Source: Flectonema sp. DT1601
Taxonomy: Eukaryota > Euglenozoa > Diplonemea > Diplonemida > Diplonemidae
Reading direction: 5' to 3'
DNA: 64,000 nucleotides
NCBI GenBank assembly: GCA_964019425.1
Contig: OZ025782.1
Span: 620,001-684,000, forward strand
Part shown: positions 46,178 through 57,242 of the stretch, piece by piece
How the letters are laid out: each line of letters opens with the position of its first letter
Numbering within the stretch: the stretch's first letter is position 1
Position numbers and translations under genes: made by a program
Notes under the pieces: model-generated
The model's input: the letters and a program-made list of their open reading frames with translations, nothing else
Told to the model about the DNA's origin: nothing
Databases searched by the model: none

Positions 46178-47267
46178 GTGTTTGCGATGTTGGAAACATG
46201 GGAAGTCTTCGACCTTGAGAATGCCGAATTAGAAGCTTACAGAAATGATATTACGGAAAAGCTGAGAATCGGTAGCCTTGACAATCAACTGCTTGCGTTA
46301 TTGAAAGTTCTCGATCAGGAAGTTGAGGAGAGAGAATTGACGAGGTCTGTTTTGGCATTTGCAGCATCACCACCTGAGTTAGAATCACCGAAATTACTTC
46401 CTCTTCCTCCTGTTTTTATTGGAAGCAAAACACCAACTGATGGAGGAACAAGTAATTATACTACTGATAGCCCTATATCCCTTCCAACCCCTGCTGATAC
46501 CCCTCCTACCTCAAGTTCAATTCCGTCCTATGCACCTGACAGAGTATTTCCTCTAAACAGTGATCCCAGTCGCATTGTCATCAAGCAAGATATTACTTAT
46601 GATTGTTTCGTTGCTAAGACGAAATTTAATACAAATAAACCAACGCGTAGACGACTTAGAAAGATTGAAGACACCGGTAACGATACGAAGCAAACCAACG
46701 TTCAAAGACATGCATCAACACCATCACCACAATCAGCTCCTATTATCTGTACTATCGACTTGTTGCGAAGGCGAGCAGCATCTGTGATTGCATCCAAGCC
46801 GCAGCAATTGCCTTCTCCGGGTAAGCAAAAGGGTGCTAGGAGAGCAAGTAAGTGTGCCGTGTGCGTTTCGCTTGTTGTAATTATAAAAGCATCACAGGAC
46901 GTTTCTCAACTGATAGAGACATCTGGAAGCGCTGTGCTAACACTTTCCTCAGTAATAAGTTCCCTAGTGTGTTCTAACTCTGTCTTGCGAAGAAGAGATT
47001 TAATTAGTTGTTGTGTTGCCTCGTCGGTCTTAGTCGTTGTTATTGCAAACAACGACGTGAAACTACTGTTTGACTCTTTATCACAAAGTTGTTATGCAGC
47101 ATCTTTATCTGTTTGTTGTTTAGAAGTGTTGTTGATAACTCAAACACGAATTTTCTTCAACACCGAAAGCGAGAACCGAAAGAAAATAACACATTCAGAA
47201 TCCCAACGTCGAATTGATGTGTCAACTGTTCTTTCGACTTTGACTATTGAGGCTTGTGCTGAAGCAG

Positions 47268-47301
<34 letters not shown>

Positions 47302-49048
47302 GCATCAGAAGAAAAAACAAAACCCGCCTGAGAATATTTCAATAAAAAAGCCTCCGTCAGATAATCAGATCCAACTCAAGAAGATAAAAAGTCCTCAAAC
47401 AACATCTGGGAAGGTTCGACAACAAGCAACTCCATCAACAGGCTGGGCTTCAGTTTATCCAACATTCAGTTCTTTATGGGTTCCATATAACAACAACAGT
47501 GGTAGTCGCAAAACTAAAGTAGACGAACAAGCAATACTAGAAGAAGCAGGTCATGAAGCTCTAAACTGGGCAGCAGGCATCCTACGAGGATTTGAAGACG
47601 ACGAAATTTCTGAAGATGAGTCGCAAAGACCGAACGCTACAACTACTACTACTAAAAAGAAAAAAAGTGAAGTAAAGCATTCTCTCTCAGAACTAGACTG
47701 TGAGTTAACAAAGTTACTATCAGATCATAATACAGTTAAGTGTTTGGAAGCATCTTCTTCAACAAATGGATATCTGAGTCAAAGAAGTAGACAAGAAGTC
47801 TATGAGTTAATCTCGTACACGTTTTCCCGTACACATCACTGGGAAGAGTCTTTATCAAAGTCGTGGTTTAGCTTAATGTGGACATGGAGAAAACCTCGAC
47901 TCAAAACAAAATATATTCTAACAACTCAAAGAGTTAATCATTATCCAGGGACGAGTGCTTTAACTCGAAAAGATTGGTTGAAGAGAAGCCTTCAACGATA
48001 TCGAAGGCTTCCTGGTAGAGCGGGTGAGTATTTTAATATATTTCCTGAAACATTCGCATTACCACAAGACTGTTCTCAATTTGTAGAAGTGACAGGTGTT
48101 TCACTAAACAGAGTCAAACTACAACAATTAGCAGGAGGTACCAAGGGTCATACCTCAGATAGTTGTGGTACATGGATTATAAAACCAGTAGGAATGTCAA
48201 GAGGAAGAGGAATAGAAATCATAACTCATCCAGCAGCAATCACATACGGTGAACCAATAGTAGCACAGAGATATATATCTAATCCTTTGTTGATGTATGG
48301 ACACAAATTTGATCTTCGTATTTACGTTGTCGTCACGTCTTTTCAACCCCTTGTAGCGTATGTCTCTCGTCTTGGATTTGCGAGGTTTGCTTCTCATCCG
48401 TTTACTATGGATCCAGAATCATTTTCTAATAAATTGGTTCATTTAACAAATACGAGTGTTCAGGCAGGTTCTGTACCTCCTCATTTCTGCAACGCTGAAC
48501 ATAATTGTAAATGGTCCTTGGATGAGGTAGCAAAAAAACTCCCACAACTAACGGGTGTACCTTGGAGTAAAACATGGAGTAAGATTGGTGAGTGTTTGAT
48601 CAAATGTTTAGTTGCTGCTGACAAAACAATAGAAAACCAACCATGTCGATTCGAACTACTCGGGTTTGATATTCTCCTTGATGATAAATCAGAGCCTTGG
48701 GTGCTAGAAGTCAATGCCAGTCCTAGTCTAGAAATAGATACATCGCTTGATAAAGAAGTGAAGTCTCGTCTTATTAAGGACTGTGTACAATTAGTTGGTC
48801 CGAAACCTTTTGATAAATTCTCTCTACTGAAAGTTGTGTCTCGGAGAGTCTCGGAATTGGTTTTATCAAAAAAGACGGTTTCCGTAACTCGCAATGCCAT
48901 ACCTCCTCGACAACAACTTAATGAAGACCTTCACTCGATTCTCGGAGATGAGGAAGAGCAGATTGTTGAACCATCCGTCGGTACCAATTTCGAGATTTTA
49001 TCCCCATCTCCAATCAGCGACCGAGTTCACAAAATAATAAAATTATAA
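46178..49048 (+). CDS. Tubulin tyrosine ligase-like (TTLL) amino-acid ligase
   Basis: 956 residues as one open frame. The C-terminal TTL domain (about 545-880) has the ATP-grasp motifs WIIKPVGMSRGRGIEI (lysine near residue 668), FDLRIYVVVTSF, HLTNTSVQ and the metal-binding LEVNASPSL near 843. TTLLs add Glu, Gly or Tyr to tubulin tails; subtype cannot be set from this alone, though the FDLRIYV/HLTN pattern is of the polyglutamylase/glycylase groups. The N-terminal 450 residues are disordered and Pro/Thr/Ser-rich, with a CAA-coded polyglutamine run (about 47270-47302). The segment 46848-47198 translates to an odd Cys/Val/Ser-rich stretch and may be intronic (see findings), giving a protein 99-117 residues shorter. 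Start after AG 46165-46166. Confidence 0.87.
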
Positions 49049-49376
49049 TATTTTTAACTGAGATGGCTTTTACCCTTTCTCTTCTTTTCTTTCTTTCGAG
49101 TACGTAGAAATTAACATTTCTCTCTCCTACTGCTGGTGGTACTTGATAATTCTGTTCTGACTACTGTTTTCTGTTTGATAATTAATTTCAGTTAGAGATT
49201 ATTTTATGTCTGGTATCTGCTTATTTGCATACTTTTTTTTTTTTTGGCTTTTTTTTTTTTAGTTTAGTCACACTGTTGGTTACACGGTGTTCAATTTATT
49301 TCTAAATTGAGGGAATTCTTTGTGATTCGTTATATTTATTTAAAAAAAAATCAGAATTTAAAAAAAAAAAAAAAAA
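49049..49376. other. Intergenic spacer
   Basis: T-rich runs near 49231-49260 and an A-rich run right up to the next ATG (49361-49376). Acceptor-like TCAG ends at 49354. Nothing else is seen. Confidence 0.6.
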
Positions 49377-50366
49377 ATGGAAGCGGTCCCACGAACCACT
49401 GGCATAATGACTGAACTTTTGAGAAGGATTACTGTTCCACAGATTGCTAGTGAAGAAGGCACTCAAAGAGTTCTTTTATTACATCAGTTACTTTGTAGAA
49501 AATTAGAACCACAACTAAGACAAGCAGTGAGTGTATTACAACAAATGGAAGGACTAGAAGGAGACAGGCTTATGATGTTACAACGTGGAGAACACAAAAA
49601 AGCTGATGAAGTATTGAACATTATAAATAATTTAATGGACTCTGTTGACTTGATAGGAAAAGAAAGATCCAACAGTAGAAGAATTCCTAATCACACGAGA
49701 GGGTTTTGCGCAGCAGTATCAGCATCACCTGCTAAGGGTAAAAGATGTTTACCTGCTGTATCGAGAAATAGAACACCTGACGCAACACCATCGAAACTTG
49801 TAATGACGAAGACTGGATTGACAACAACACCACCTGCGACATCAGCTCAGAGATCACGTGATATAAATAAGTCAAAAAGAACAGGGAGTGCTATGGGTAG
49901 AAAATCACCGTCAGCTACGGCAAGTGCACCTCCAGTTGCAGTATCTCATCAGATATTACACTCTCCTCCAAAGACTGTTAATAGTTTACACATGGATGTT
50001 AATAGTTCAAGGATTGTACCTTCGATATCTCCTCAGAGGCCTGTAACACCAATGCATCAACCGTATAGTACTTTATCAACTATTGCAACGCCAATGTCAC
50101 AACGAACTCCTTCAGTGATGGGTATGACATCACCTCGACGTGATAGAGAATTCATATTAGCACTTCTACGTTCACTTCAACTTGATGAATTCGCTCATCT
50201 ATTTGGTGATATGTCTCTCTTATCATTTTATCGACTTACTCTTACTCAACTTCAGCAGTTGGGTCTTCCTGAAGCTGCTCAGTCGACTCTTTATAACTCA
50301 ATTGATCAAATTAAACAAATAGCTGATAACACGTTGTCTCCAGCTCGTAGCTCACATCTAACTTAG
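49377..50366 (+). CDS. SAM-domain protein with N-terminal helix
   Basis: 329 residues. About 1-100 is helical (LLRRITVPQIASEEG and a leucine-rich amphipathic stretch), about 100-255 is disordered and rich in Ser/Thr/Pro/Arg with many SP and TP sites, and about 258-320 looks like a SAM domain (FILALLRSLQLDEFAHLF, then LTLTQLQQLGLPEAAQ). SAM domains mediate polymerisation or RNA/protein binding. The SP/TP-rich middle suggests regulation by proline-directed kinases, an inference only. The poly-A leader directly precedes the ATG. No homologue is recognised by name. Confidence 0.7.
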   Translation: MEAVPRTTGIMTELLRRITVPQIASEEGTQRVLLLHQLLCRKLEPQLRQAVSVLQQMEGLEGDRLMMLQRGEHKKADEVLNIINNLMDSVDLIGKERSNSRRIPNHTRGFCAAVSASPAKGKRCLPAVSRNRTPDATPSKLVMTKTGLTTTPPATSAQRSRDINKSKRTGSAMGRKSPSATASAPPVAVSHQILHSPPKTVNSLHMDVNSSRIVPSISPQRPVTPMHQPYSTLSTIATPMSQRTPSVMGMTSPRRDREFILALLRSLQLDEFAHLFGDMSLLSFYRLTLTQLQQLGLPEAAQSTLYNSIDQIKQIADNTLSPARSSHLT

Positions 50367-50819
50367 TCGATGGTGTTTTGGTCTTTTTATTATTATTATT
50401 TTTTTTTTATTATGTCGCTTATACTCTCCTTAACGACTAGTGGTAGATATCGATCGATTTTAAATTCATCGAGACGAACATCGAAGAAGGAGAACCTTCA
50501 CAAAATACTTCGCCATGCGTTGCGCACTGTTCCAAACATATGACACAGCTAGTCGTTGTGATCTTTGTTTAATCTTTATTATCTGTGTGTTATCCATTTT
50601 CCTTGTTTTTTTCCCCTTTTTCCCCCCTACTAGATAGTTACGCTTTCGAGCGTTGTCCCCTTTTTTTTCATTATTGTATCTTTTTTGTTGCGGCTTTTTT
50701 TTTTTTTTAGTACCCTGATTAAGTATTTCGGACCCCATACTAGATTCGTACGAATAATGTTAGAAAGAAGTTAATTTTTCTTTTTTTTTTTAAAAGATAG
50801 GATATACGCAAGTAATACT
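50367..50819. other. Intergenic spacer
   Basis: T-rich, with runs near 50400-50410, 50697-50709 and 50779-50791. The last is followed by AAAAGATAG (AG 50799-50800), the likely acceptor for the next gene. No gene is seen. Confidence 0.6.
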
Positions 50820-52241
50820 ATGGCTGGGTGTGTTCGTCCTGAACAAAAGAACGGAAAATTACACTGGTTGGATTGGGAAGCGAAGAGATTTGTTGAAGTT
50901 TGGGTTCAGGCAGATGAGAGATCAGTTTGCTGTTTTACAACAGCAAGTCCGATTTTTTCAAAATTAGTGTGCAGACCGTCGTACTATAAATTTTGTTCTG
51001 GTGTTTATCCAGACAGGGAATCCCTTTTGAGAAAACATGGAAGCAGTATGAACATATCATCAAAATATCACTACTTAGCATTAGAGATGACCCGAGTGAG
51101 AGACCCGTCTTCAATTCCGTCGAGAGTCCCGGCGAGTAATAAAGTAATTAACAACCAACCAGAGTATGAATTAATAGTCTTCAGAACATCGAATAGAATA
51201 ACAGCTCAAGGCTGGGTTGGTTTCTTTGGAGGAGCCAATGCTCTCTGTGGACTGATGAGAACTTCATTAAGACCAAGTCATGTGTATAATCCTGATACAT
51301 TGCCTTTATCAAAACTAATGTCTCAAGATGAAACAAGAAGTAGTTTAGCGATAGCGAAGAGTTCAAGTTCTAATAATACAACTTATCATAAAGTTCACTC
51401 TGTTCGCAGTGATGAGTTCGGAATTCATGGAGCAACGTGGAAGTACAGTATGAAATGTTCTTCTACAGTCAGTCGTTTGGGTGTTTCAAAATCTTCAGGA
51501 TCGAGAAGAACTCTATCCCCACCAAGTCACTCATCACGGAATAGCAGGATAACCAGATCACTGTCTGCTAAACCTGGAAAGTTTCCTTCTCAGTTATGCT
51601 ACGCTGACATCCAACGAATTATAAATAAGAACTTGTCATGGCCAACTGCTGATCATACGATCCCAAGTAGCTCAACTGACTTATCACAAAACAATAATCA
51701 TCAACAACATCATTTTAGTGATAAGAATCGACTGGTTAAGAAATTAGAAACTGATCTCTTACTTGCGAATGAAAGACTTCAATCAGCAGAAGCAAAGTTA
51801 ATTGAAATTTGTCACATCAAAGATGAAGTTAGAGAAACTCTAAGAGATTCTATAAGATCTGAGTTGGTAGCTGAATTTGAAAACACAAAACAACAATGGA
51901 AAGTAGAGTCACAAAACACTGATCTAGTCAGAGAAGAACTACGTAATAATATTAGGGCAGAACTAGAAAATGAGTTTGAAGAAAAGAAGGAAACCTGGTT
52001 ATCAGAAATGCGTGATGAAGTAACAAAACGATGGAATGACGTAACAATTAAACTCCGTGAAAAAGATGAACAGATTACCACTTTACAGAAGAAGCTTGCT
52101 AGTAATGATTCATCACCCAGACCAGTTAGTAGATGTGTTGATGAGTACGTCAAAACTCATCTCACTCAACAAAGCCAAGACACCCTTCACGAACTCGATA
52201 ATCAACTTGACATCCTTCTATCAGAAGCAAACGAAATCTAA
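50820..52241 (+). CDS. Uncharacterised protein with C-terminal coiled coil
   Basis: 473 residues, not recognised. About 1-160 is a compact, Trp/Tyr/Cys-containing globular region (LHWLDWEAKRFVEVWVQ, then YELIVFRTSNRITAQGW) whose strand pattern would fit a PH-like or similar beta-rich fold. About 165-290 is Ser-rich and disordered, and about 300-435 is a strong coiled coil (KKLETDLLLANERLQSAEAK), ending in a short acidic helix. An adaptor or cytoskeletal role is plausible, but nothing identifies it. The ATG lies 19 nt after AG 50799-50800. Confidence 0.65.
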   Translation: MAGCVRPEQKNGKLHWLDWEAKRFVEVWVQADERSVCCFTTASPIFSKLVCRPSYYKFCSGVYPDRESLLRKHGSSMNISSKYHYLALEMTRVRDPSSIPSRVPASNKVINNQPEYELIVFRTSNRITAQGWVGFFGGANALCGLMRTSLRPSHVYNPDTLPLSKLMSQDETRSSLAIAKSSSSNNTTYHKVHSVRSDEFGIHGATWKYSMKCSSTVSRLGVSKSSGSRRTLSPPSHSSRNSRITRSLSAKPGKFPSQLCYADIQRIINKNLSWPTADHTIPSSSTDLSQNNNHQQHHFSDKNRLVKKLETDLLLANERLQSAEAKLIEICHIKDEVRETLRDSIRSELVAEFENTKQQWKVESQNTDLVREELRNNIRAELENEFEEKKETWLSEMRDEVTKRWNDVTIKLREKDEQITTLQKKLASNDSSPRPVSRCVDEYVKTHLTQQSQDTLHELDNQLDILLSEANEI

Positions 52242-52505
52242 ATCCAAAAAAAAAACCCGATTTTAATCTTTGTGATCTTTCACAAGGTCACTTTTTTTTT
52301 TTTTTTTTTTTTTGTGCAAGACAATTTTACTTTTACACCCGAAATTTTTATGCAAGTTTTACACCCGTTTATTATCTTACGTAATTTTAAAAAACAAAAA
52401 AAAAAAGAAAACATTAGTTATGATATTAGTGTTTTTTTAAAGTCAACAAAAAAAAAAAAAAAATTAAACATTTTCTACAAAGGTTGGGGAGGCTACAACA
52501 ACAAA

Positions 52506-55169
52506 ATGATCCGACAAAAGAGCCGAAAAATGGATCTGAGGGAGCTGTCCCACTGGGGCAGTCGAAATGCAAAAATATTTGAGAGGCAAGAAGCGTTATT
52601 TAATTACATCGATAGGAAAAAAGACAAAGAACTGAAAACTTTCTCCGTTGAATCAGCCGAGTCTCTCGTTGAGAGAATGCGAAAGGGCGCTGAAGTTAAT
52701 TTATTTGAAGATCCTGAAAAAGAGAGAGATCGAGTTCTGATACCACAAAAGAGATTTTTTATGGCAGCGACCTACCGAGATGTCTATCGCTACCTGTTTG
52801 ATATAGATGATGAGAATGACTTCACTGAGAGTAGTACCTCAGGGATAGCACCGGTTGCTGCATCCGTTTACGAGATCATTAGAGAAGGCACTCCTTGTAA
52901 TCTTTATTTTGATATTGAAGTTGAATATAATAAAGTCGATGCAACACCTGCTACAGATGTCGAGTTAAGTCAAGCGACCTACTCCAAAGCAATTGAGGAA
53001 GGAATAATCAACCCTCCAGTTACTGAAGAAGTTCCCTTAACACAATGTGACTTATCGTGTACGACAGAGTTCAATTCACAACACCTAACAGATATCTTAT
53101 TAAGGGAACTAAATATTGAATTTAATAGTGTTTATGATATAACAATTCACAGAGAGAATATGGTTAAATTGGTGTCGAACTACACTCATAAGTACTCAGC
53201 TCATTATGTAGTTCATTTACCTGAAGCAGTGTTCAAAAATAATCAACACCAGGGTCGATTTCTTACGTCATTTGTCCAAAGACTGTATGAAAAAGCACAC
53301 ATCGATAACGAACTTCATGAAGCTCTTTTCTATCACAAAATCGACGATGATGTTTCTGCTGCTAGAAGTTTTTGTCAAAATGAAGTTTCTCAGCAACTCC
53401 ATAGAAGAATAAGTCGAGGAAAAATTCATTTTAATAGATCACTAACGCCAGTCATAGACCTCGCAGTGTACACTCGAAATAGAACATTCAGGTGTATGTC
53501 TGCATCTAAATTAGGAAAAAATTCATTCTTGTACATCGACCCTAATGATTGTTCATTTCCTTACTTTACGGACAATGATTTATTCTTAGCTTCTCTGGTA
53601 GCTAACTGTAGTGAGAAAGTTAGTGAAGGTGCGAGAATTCTTGAATTCGGAACTGATAATGTTAAGCAGAACTTACCAAAAGCAATCGGCACAGGTCTTG
53701 GCAACTCAAATAATGATGGACGTGCATCTACTGGTCAATCTGCATACGTAATGCTTGATAATTTTATAAAAAAACTACTAAGAAATAAACCATACGGTAC
53801 TGGCTATGTTACCAGACATATCGTTTATGACACAACTATACTTTATGTTGTAGGTGGTTCTAAGCATTGTGAAAACGTTGGTAGAGAACATAAAAGTAAC
53901 GGTATCTACTTAGTTGTTAATTTAATAACAATGACCGTGAAACAGAAATGCTATGATCATGACTGCCACGGGTTCTCATCAAAGGAAATACCATTGGATC
54001 CACAACTTATATCGTCCATCTTAGAGCTTCAAAGTCAAAAATATGCATCTTACGACAAAAGTAATCAACCTAAACTGGAGCAACCTTTTATTTCTGACGA
54101 TTCTTTATCAAAAGAAGAAGCAGTCGCTAAAGCAATCTCCTTAAACGGAAAAAAAGCTGAAAGGAATTCTGAATATCAGCAACTTGTCCAGTTTAGACAG
54201 CAACAAGCTGAAACAGATCAACTTAAAAAGAAAGAAGCTATCGACAGAGTGCTTAATATAAACAAACAGAAGTTGGCATCAAATTCTGATTACCAAAATC
54301 TCCTTCAATATAGAAAAGAACTGTCCGAGAGAGAGGTAAAAAGAGAGGCAATCAAACGAGCGCTCGCAGCAAACGACAAGCGAAAAGTTGAAAGTCGGGC
54401 TTACCAAGACCTTATGGAATACCGAAATGAAATAAAACGTCAAAAACTAAAAGACATTCCGACATGCGCAAGTGCAGTGGCAGTTGAAACACTTCCGATT
54501 AATATCCGCCCACAGAATGCAGAGCTTAAGATGCTTGTCAGACGTCCCACAACACGTTTTCGTGACAACACTAATGATGACCCGTGGGGTGAATCAAATA
54601 CTCAGAAGTCGTTTGGTTTCCCTTCTCAGAGTTTAGGAAGCAGTCGAAATATTACTCCGTCATCGAGTCATGTTGCCTGTACGAACATAGTTCCCCCAAT
54701 CTCACAACAACCAGACAGCAGACTACAGGAATCAAATAGTCAGCAGTTGGTCAACAGTAGCAACAGTCGCAGTGCTATTCCTTCAACAGATCATTCTGTT
54801 TGTAAGCCTCTGAATAGTAGTCTTGAAGAACATCACGACATCATATCAAATAGTGAGAACAGTGATATTCATCTACAGAAACTAACCAATCAAACTACAA
54901 TAGTTCTTCAACAACAGATTCAAGAAGGTGTGTTGTCATCTCCTTTAAAGGAAATCCCAACAGAGGATTCAACGAATGATGACCATTCAATTGTTGTACG
55001 AGAGAGTGAGGATACCAACAGAAACTCAAATGATCGAAACGGTGGATCGGATTCGGACTCGTCGTCCAGCAGTTCATCAAACTCAACAAGTGAATTATCT
55101 TCGCAGAGAAAAAAACTAAACTTTGCACCTCTCAAAGTGTCGATGAAGTTATCTCACAGAAGGAAATAA
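52506..55169 (+). CDS. PRIMPOL: Primase-polymerase PrimPol
   Basis: 887 residues. PrimPol makes primers and bypasses lesions in nuclear and mitochondrial DNA. The archaeo-eukaryotic primase active site is complete: Asp136 and Glu138 in LYFDIEVE (motif I), Ser231-Ala-His233 (motif II) and Asp318 in PVIDLAVYTRNR (motif III, followed by FR and SASKLGK as in human PrimPol). The zinc-binding module has Cys455, His462 (CENVGREH), Cys482 and Cys487 (KCYDHDC). The C-terminus is much longer than in human PrimPol: three helical repeats of about 38 residues (about 534-650), then a disordered, Ser/Asn/Gln-rich tail with an acidic serine run. The frame is open to 52272, but that part translates poly-T and poly-A, so ATG 52506, after AG 52481-52482, is chosen. 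Confidence 0.95.
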   Translation: MIRQKSRKMDLRELSHWGSRNAKIFERQEALFNYIDRKKDKELKTFSVESAESLVERMRKGAEVNLFEDPEKERDRVLIPQKRFFMAATYRDVYRYLFDIDDENDFTESSTSGIAPVAASVYEIIREGTPCNLYFDIEVEYNKVDATPATDVELSQATYSKAIEEGIINPPVTEEVPLTQCDLSCTTEFNSQHLTDILLRELNIEFNSVYDITIHRENMVKLVSNYTHKYSAHYVVHLPEAVFKNNQHQGRFLTSFVQRLYEKAHIDNELHEALFYHKIDDDVSAARSFCQNEVSQQLHRRISRGKIHFNRSLTPVIDLAVYTRNRTFRCMSASKLGKNSFLYIDPNDCSFPYFTDNDLFLASLVANCSEKVSEGARILEFGTDNVKQNLPKAIGTGLGNSNNDGRASTGQSAYVMLDNFIKKLLRNKPYGTGYVTRHIVYDTTILYVVGGSKHCENVGREHKSNGIYLVVNLITMTVKQKCYDHDCHGFSSKEIPLDPQLISSILELQSQKYASYDKSNQPKLEQPFISDDSLSKEEAVAKAISLNGKKAERNSEYQQLVQFRQQQAETDQLKKKEAIDRVLNINKQKLASNSDYQNLLQYRKELSEREVKREAIKRALAANDKRKVESRAYQDLMEYRNEIKRQKLKDIPTCASAVAVETLPINIRPQNAELKMLVRRPTTRFRDNTNDDPWGESNTQKSFGFPSQSLGSSRNITPSSSHVACTNIVPPISQQPDSRLQESNSQQLVNSSNSRSAIPSTDHSVCKPLNSSLEEHHDIISNSENSDIHLQKLTNQTTIVLQQQIQEGVLSSPLKEIPTEDSTNDDHSIVVRESEDTNRNSNDRNGGSDSDSSSSSSSNSTSELSSQRKKLNFAPLKVSMKLSHRRK

Positions 55170-55484
55170 CATCCTTCGTCTTGCTAACCAATTACTAATA
55201 ATAATGATTGAGGTAGTAGTATTGTACCAATGTTTTCTTTTTATTTAGAGCTATGAGCTCACCTTATCCCTGACATCCTCTCACTGTAACGCCATCAGTG
55301 GTTATTACCACTAAGGGGGGTTCTGATGTTTATTGTAACGTCTTTTAGTCAAACTTTTTATACCAGAGCATTAATTCATCGTGGCTTCTGGGATTATGTG
55401 TGTTTGTGTGGTCTTGTTATTTTTTGTTTGGTATACTCTTTATATTTATTTACAGAAGGTATAAGCGTGAATCCACTAGGAACA
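55170..55484. other. Spacer and leader of the kinase gene
   Basis: A frame is open from 55326 into the kinase first exon, but it crosses a clear TTTATTTACAG acceptor (AG 55454-55455) and encodes only a hydrophobic low-complexity string before it. No separate gene is seen. Confidence 0.6.
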
Positions 55485-56479
55485 ATGCAGGGAGGAGGTG
55501 GTGTTGGAAACGGCAGCAGTAATATAGGAGGAAATAAAGAAGAAGGTGATGAACAGAAGCATCCCCTCACAATCAGTGAGCTGATTGGAGCTGCGCCAAG
55601 CGTACCGAGACAGCCAAAGCAACGACCTGCTTATAGAGTATGATGTTTCTTAATTATTGTTTTTTTAAAAATGAAAAACACAAAAATTTCTAAACCAACC
55701 CAAAAAACAGTTGACTATCGACTTACTTGTAACGTACAAGAAGATAAACGATAATTTCTATGCCAAGAAACGGAAAGAGAGTGCAGCGAAACGGAGCGGA
55801 AATGGAAAAATATTTAACGAAGGGTTTGATGATGATGGTGGTAACTATGTCGTTCAAATAGGAGAAGAAATAGCACAACGCTACATAGTGCAGGACATTC
55901 TCGGAAGGGGAAGTTTCGGAGTAGTAGTTAAAGCTCATGATCACCGACGAGAAGAAAGCGTCGCATTAAAAGTAATTAAAAACAAACCACAATTCACAGC
56001 ACAAGCTAAAATTGAAATCGACATTTTGAGTAAATTGGTTCACCACTCGAGGGAAGATCACAATGTAGTTGTTTTAAAAAAATATTTTACTTGGAAAAAT
56101 CATTTATGTCTCGTATTTGAATTACTCAGTTTTAATCTTTATGACTTAATAAAGTTTACTAAGTTTAGTGGGGTCTCTCTGACTTTGCTTCGTAAATTAG
56201 GATACCAAATTTTGGAAACTCTGGATTTCTTATCTCAGTCTTCCCTTCAAATTATTCACTGTGATCTGAAGCCTGAGAATATTTTGTTAAAAAATCCAAA
56301 ACGGTCGGGTATTAAAGTTGTTGATTTTGGGTCTTCTTGCTACCTAACGAAACGTATGTTTAAATACATACAATCTCGATTCTATAGAGCACCTGAAGTA
56401 ATCCTAGGTATGTCATACAATTGCGCTATCGATATGTGGTCGCTAGGATGTATAATGGTTGAGATGCATACCGGGTATG

Positions 56480-56517
<38 letters not shown>

Positions 56518-57242
56518 TCTCCCTCAAATACCGAATCCTGATAATAATAATAACAAATTAGGTATCCTTTATTTGATGGCCGTGATGAGCCAGATCAACT
56601 TCTTAAAATGGAAGCTGCACTTGGACCTCTTCCCGAGTCAATGATTGAACAAGCAAGTTCCAAAAAAAAACAACAACTATTCGTAGAACAAAACGGACAG
56701 TATGTTTTAAGAAAATCGGCGGGACAGAAACCAAAAGCAAAGCTACTCGAAGAAACACTTGGAGTTGGTAAAGGCGGACCATCTGGAAGAAGAAAGGGAC
56801 AACCAGGTCACAGTACACAAGATTACAAAACATTAGTAGACCTTCTCAACCGTATATTGACATATGATCCAGAGAAGGTTTGTATTTTCTATTTTATTAT
56901 CTACAAATGATAGTCGTATATCCAGGTTAAGTAAAACGATTAAATATATATTAAAACAGAGAATTAAGCCGGCAGAGGCTATGGCGCATCCGTTCTTTGC
57001 AATCTTTCAAAAAGATAAAGAGAAGGAAAAGGTTTGTTTTATTTTTTTTTTTGAAATAGTGTGTGTTTACAATTATTGGATAAGAATTGATAAAAAAAAA
57101 ATCACAACAGGAACGATTGTCGCAACCTGAATCTGCAATACCTCAGCAGTCTTCCTCTTCTTCGATTCCTTCAGCACAGCAACCACTTCGGCCCTCAGCT
57201 CGTCACGTTGATGCAAGCGCTGACATACCTCAAGCGACGTAG
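55485..57242 (+). CDS. DYRK-family dual-specificity protein kinase
   Basis: Five exons: 55485-55637, 55711-56474, 56562-56877, 56960-57031, 57111-57242, giving 478 residues. Introns are 73, 87, 82 and 79 nt, with donors GTATGA, GTATGT, GTTTGT and GTTTGT, and all keep frame. Kinase domain: Gly loop GRGSFGVV from 116, VAIK-type lysine 138 (VALK), catalytic HCDLKPEN with Asp236 (Cys in place of Arg is a DYRK hallmark), DFG Asp256 and activation segment FKYIQSRFYRAPEV. The autophosphorylated second tyrosine of the DYRK YxY motif is kept (Tyr270) while the first is Phe268. CMGC insert and C-lobe follow (YPLFDGRDEPDQ-like and TYDPEKRIKPAEAMAHPFF). The tail is Ser/Gln/Pro-rich. Length and domain order fit DYRK1/2-like kinases of cell-cycle and cytoskeletal control. 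Confidence 0.93.

Noticed and set aside
52272-52505. N-terminal extension of PrimPol to 52272
   Set aside because: Phe- and Lys-rich translation of poly-T and poly-A; the conserved protein starts after an acceptor-like AG at 52482.
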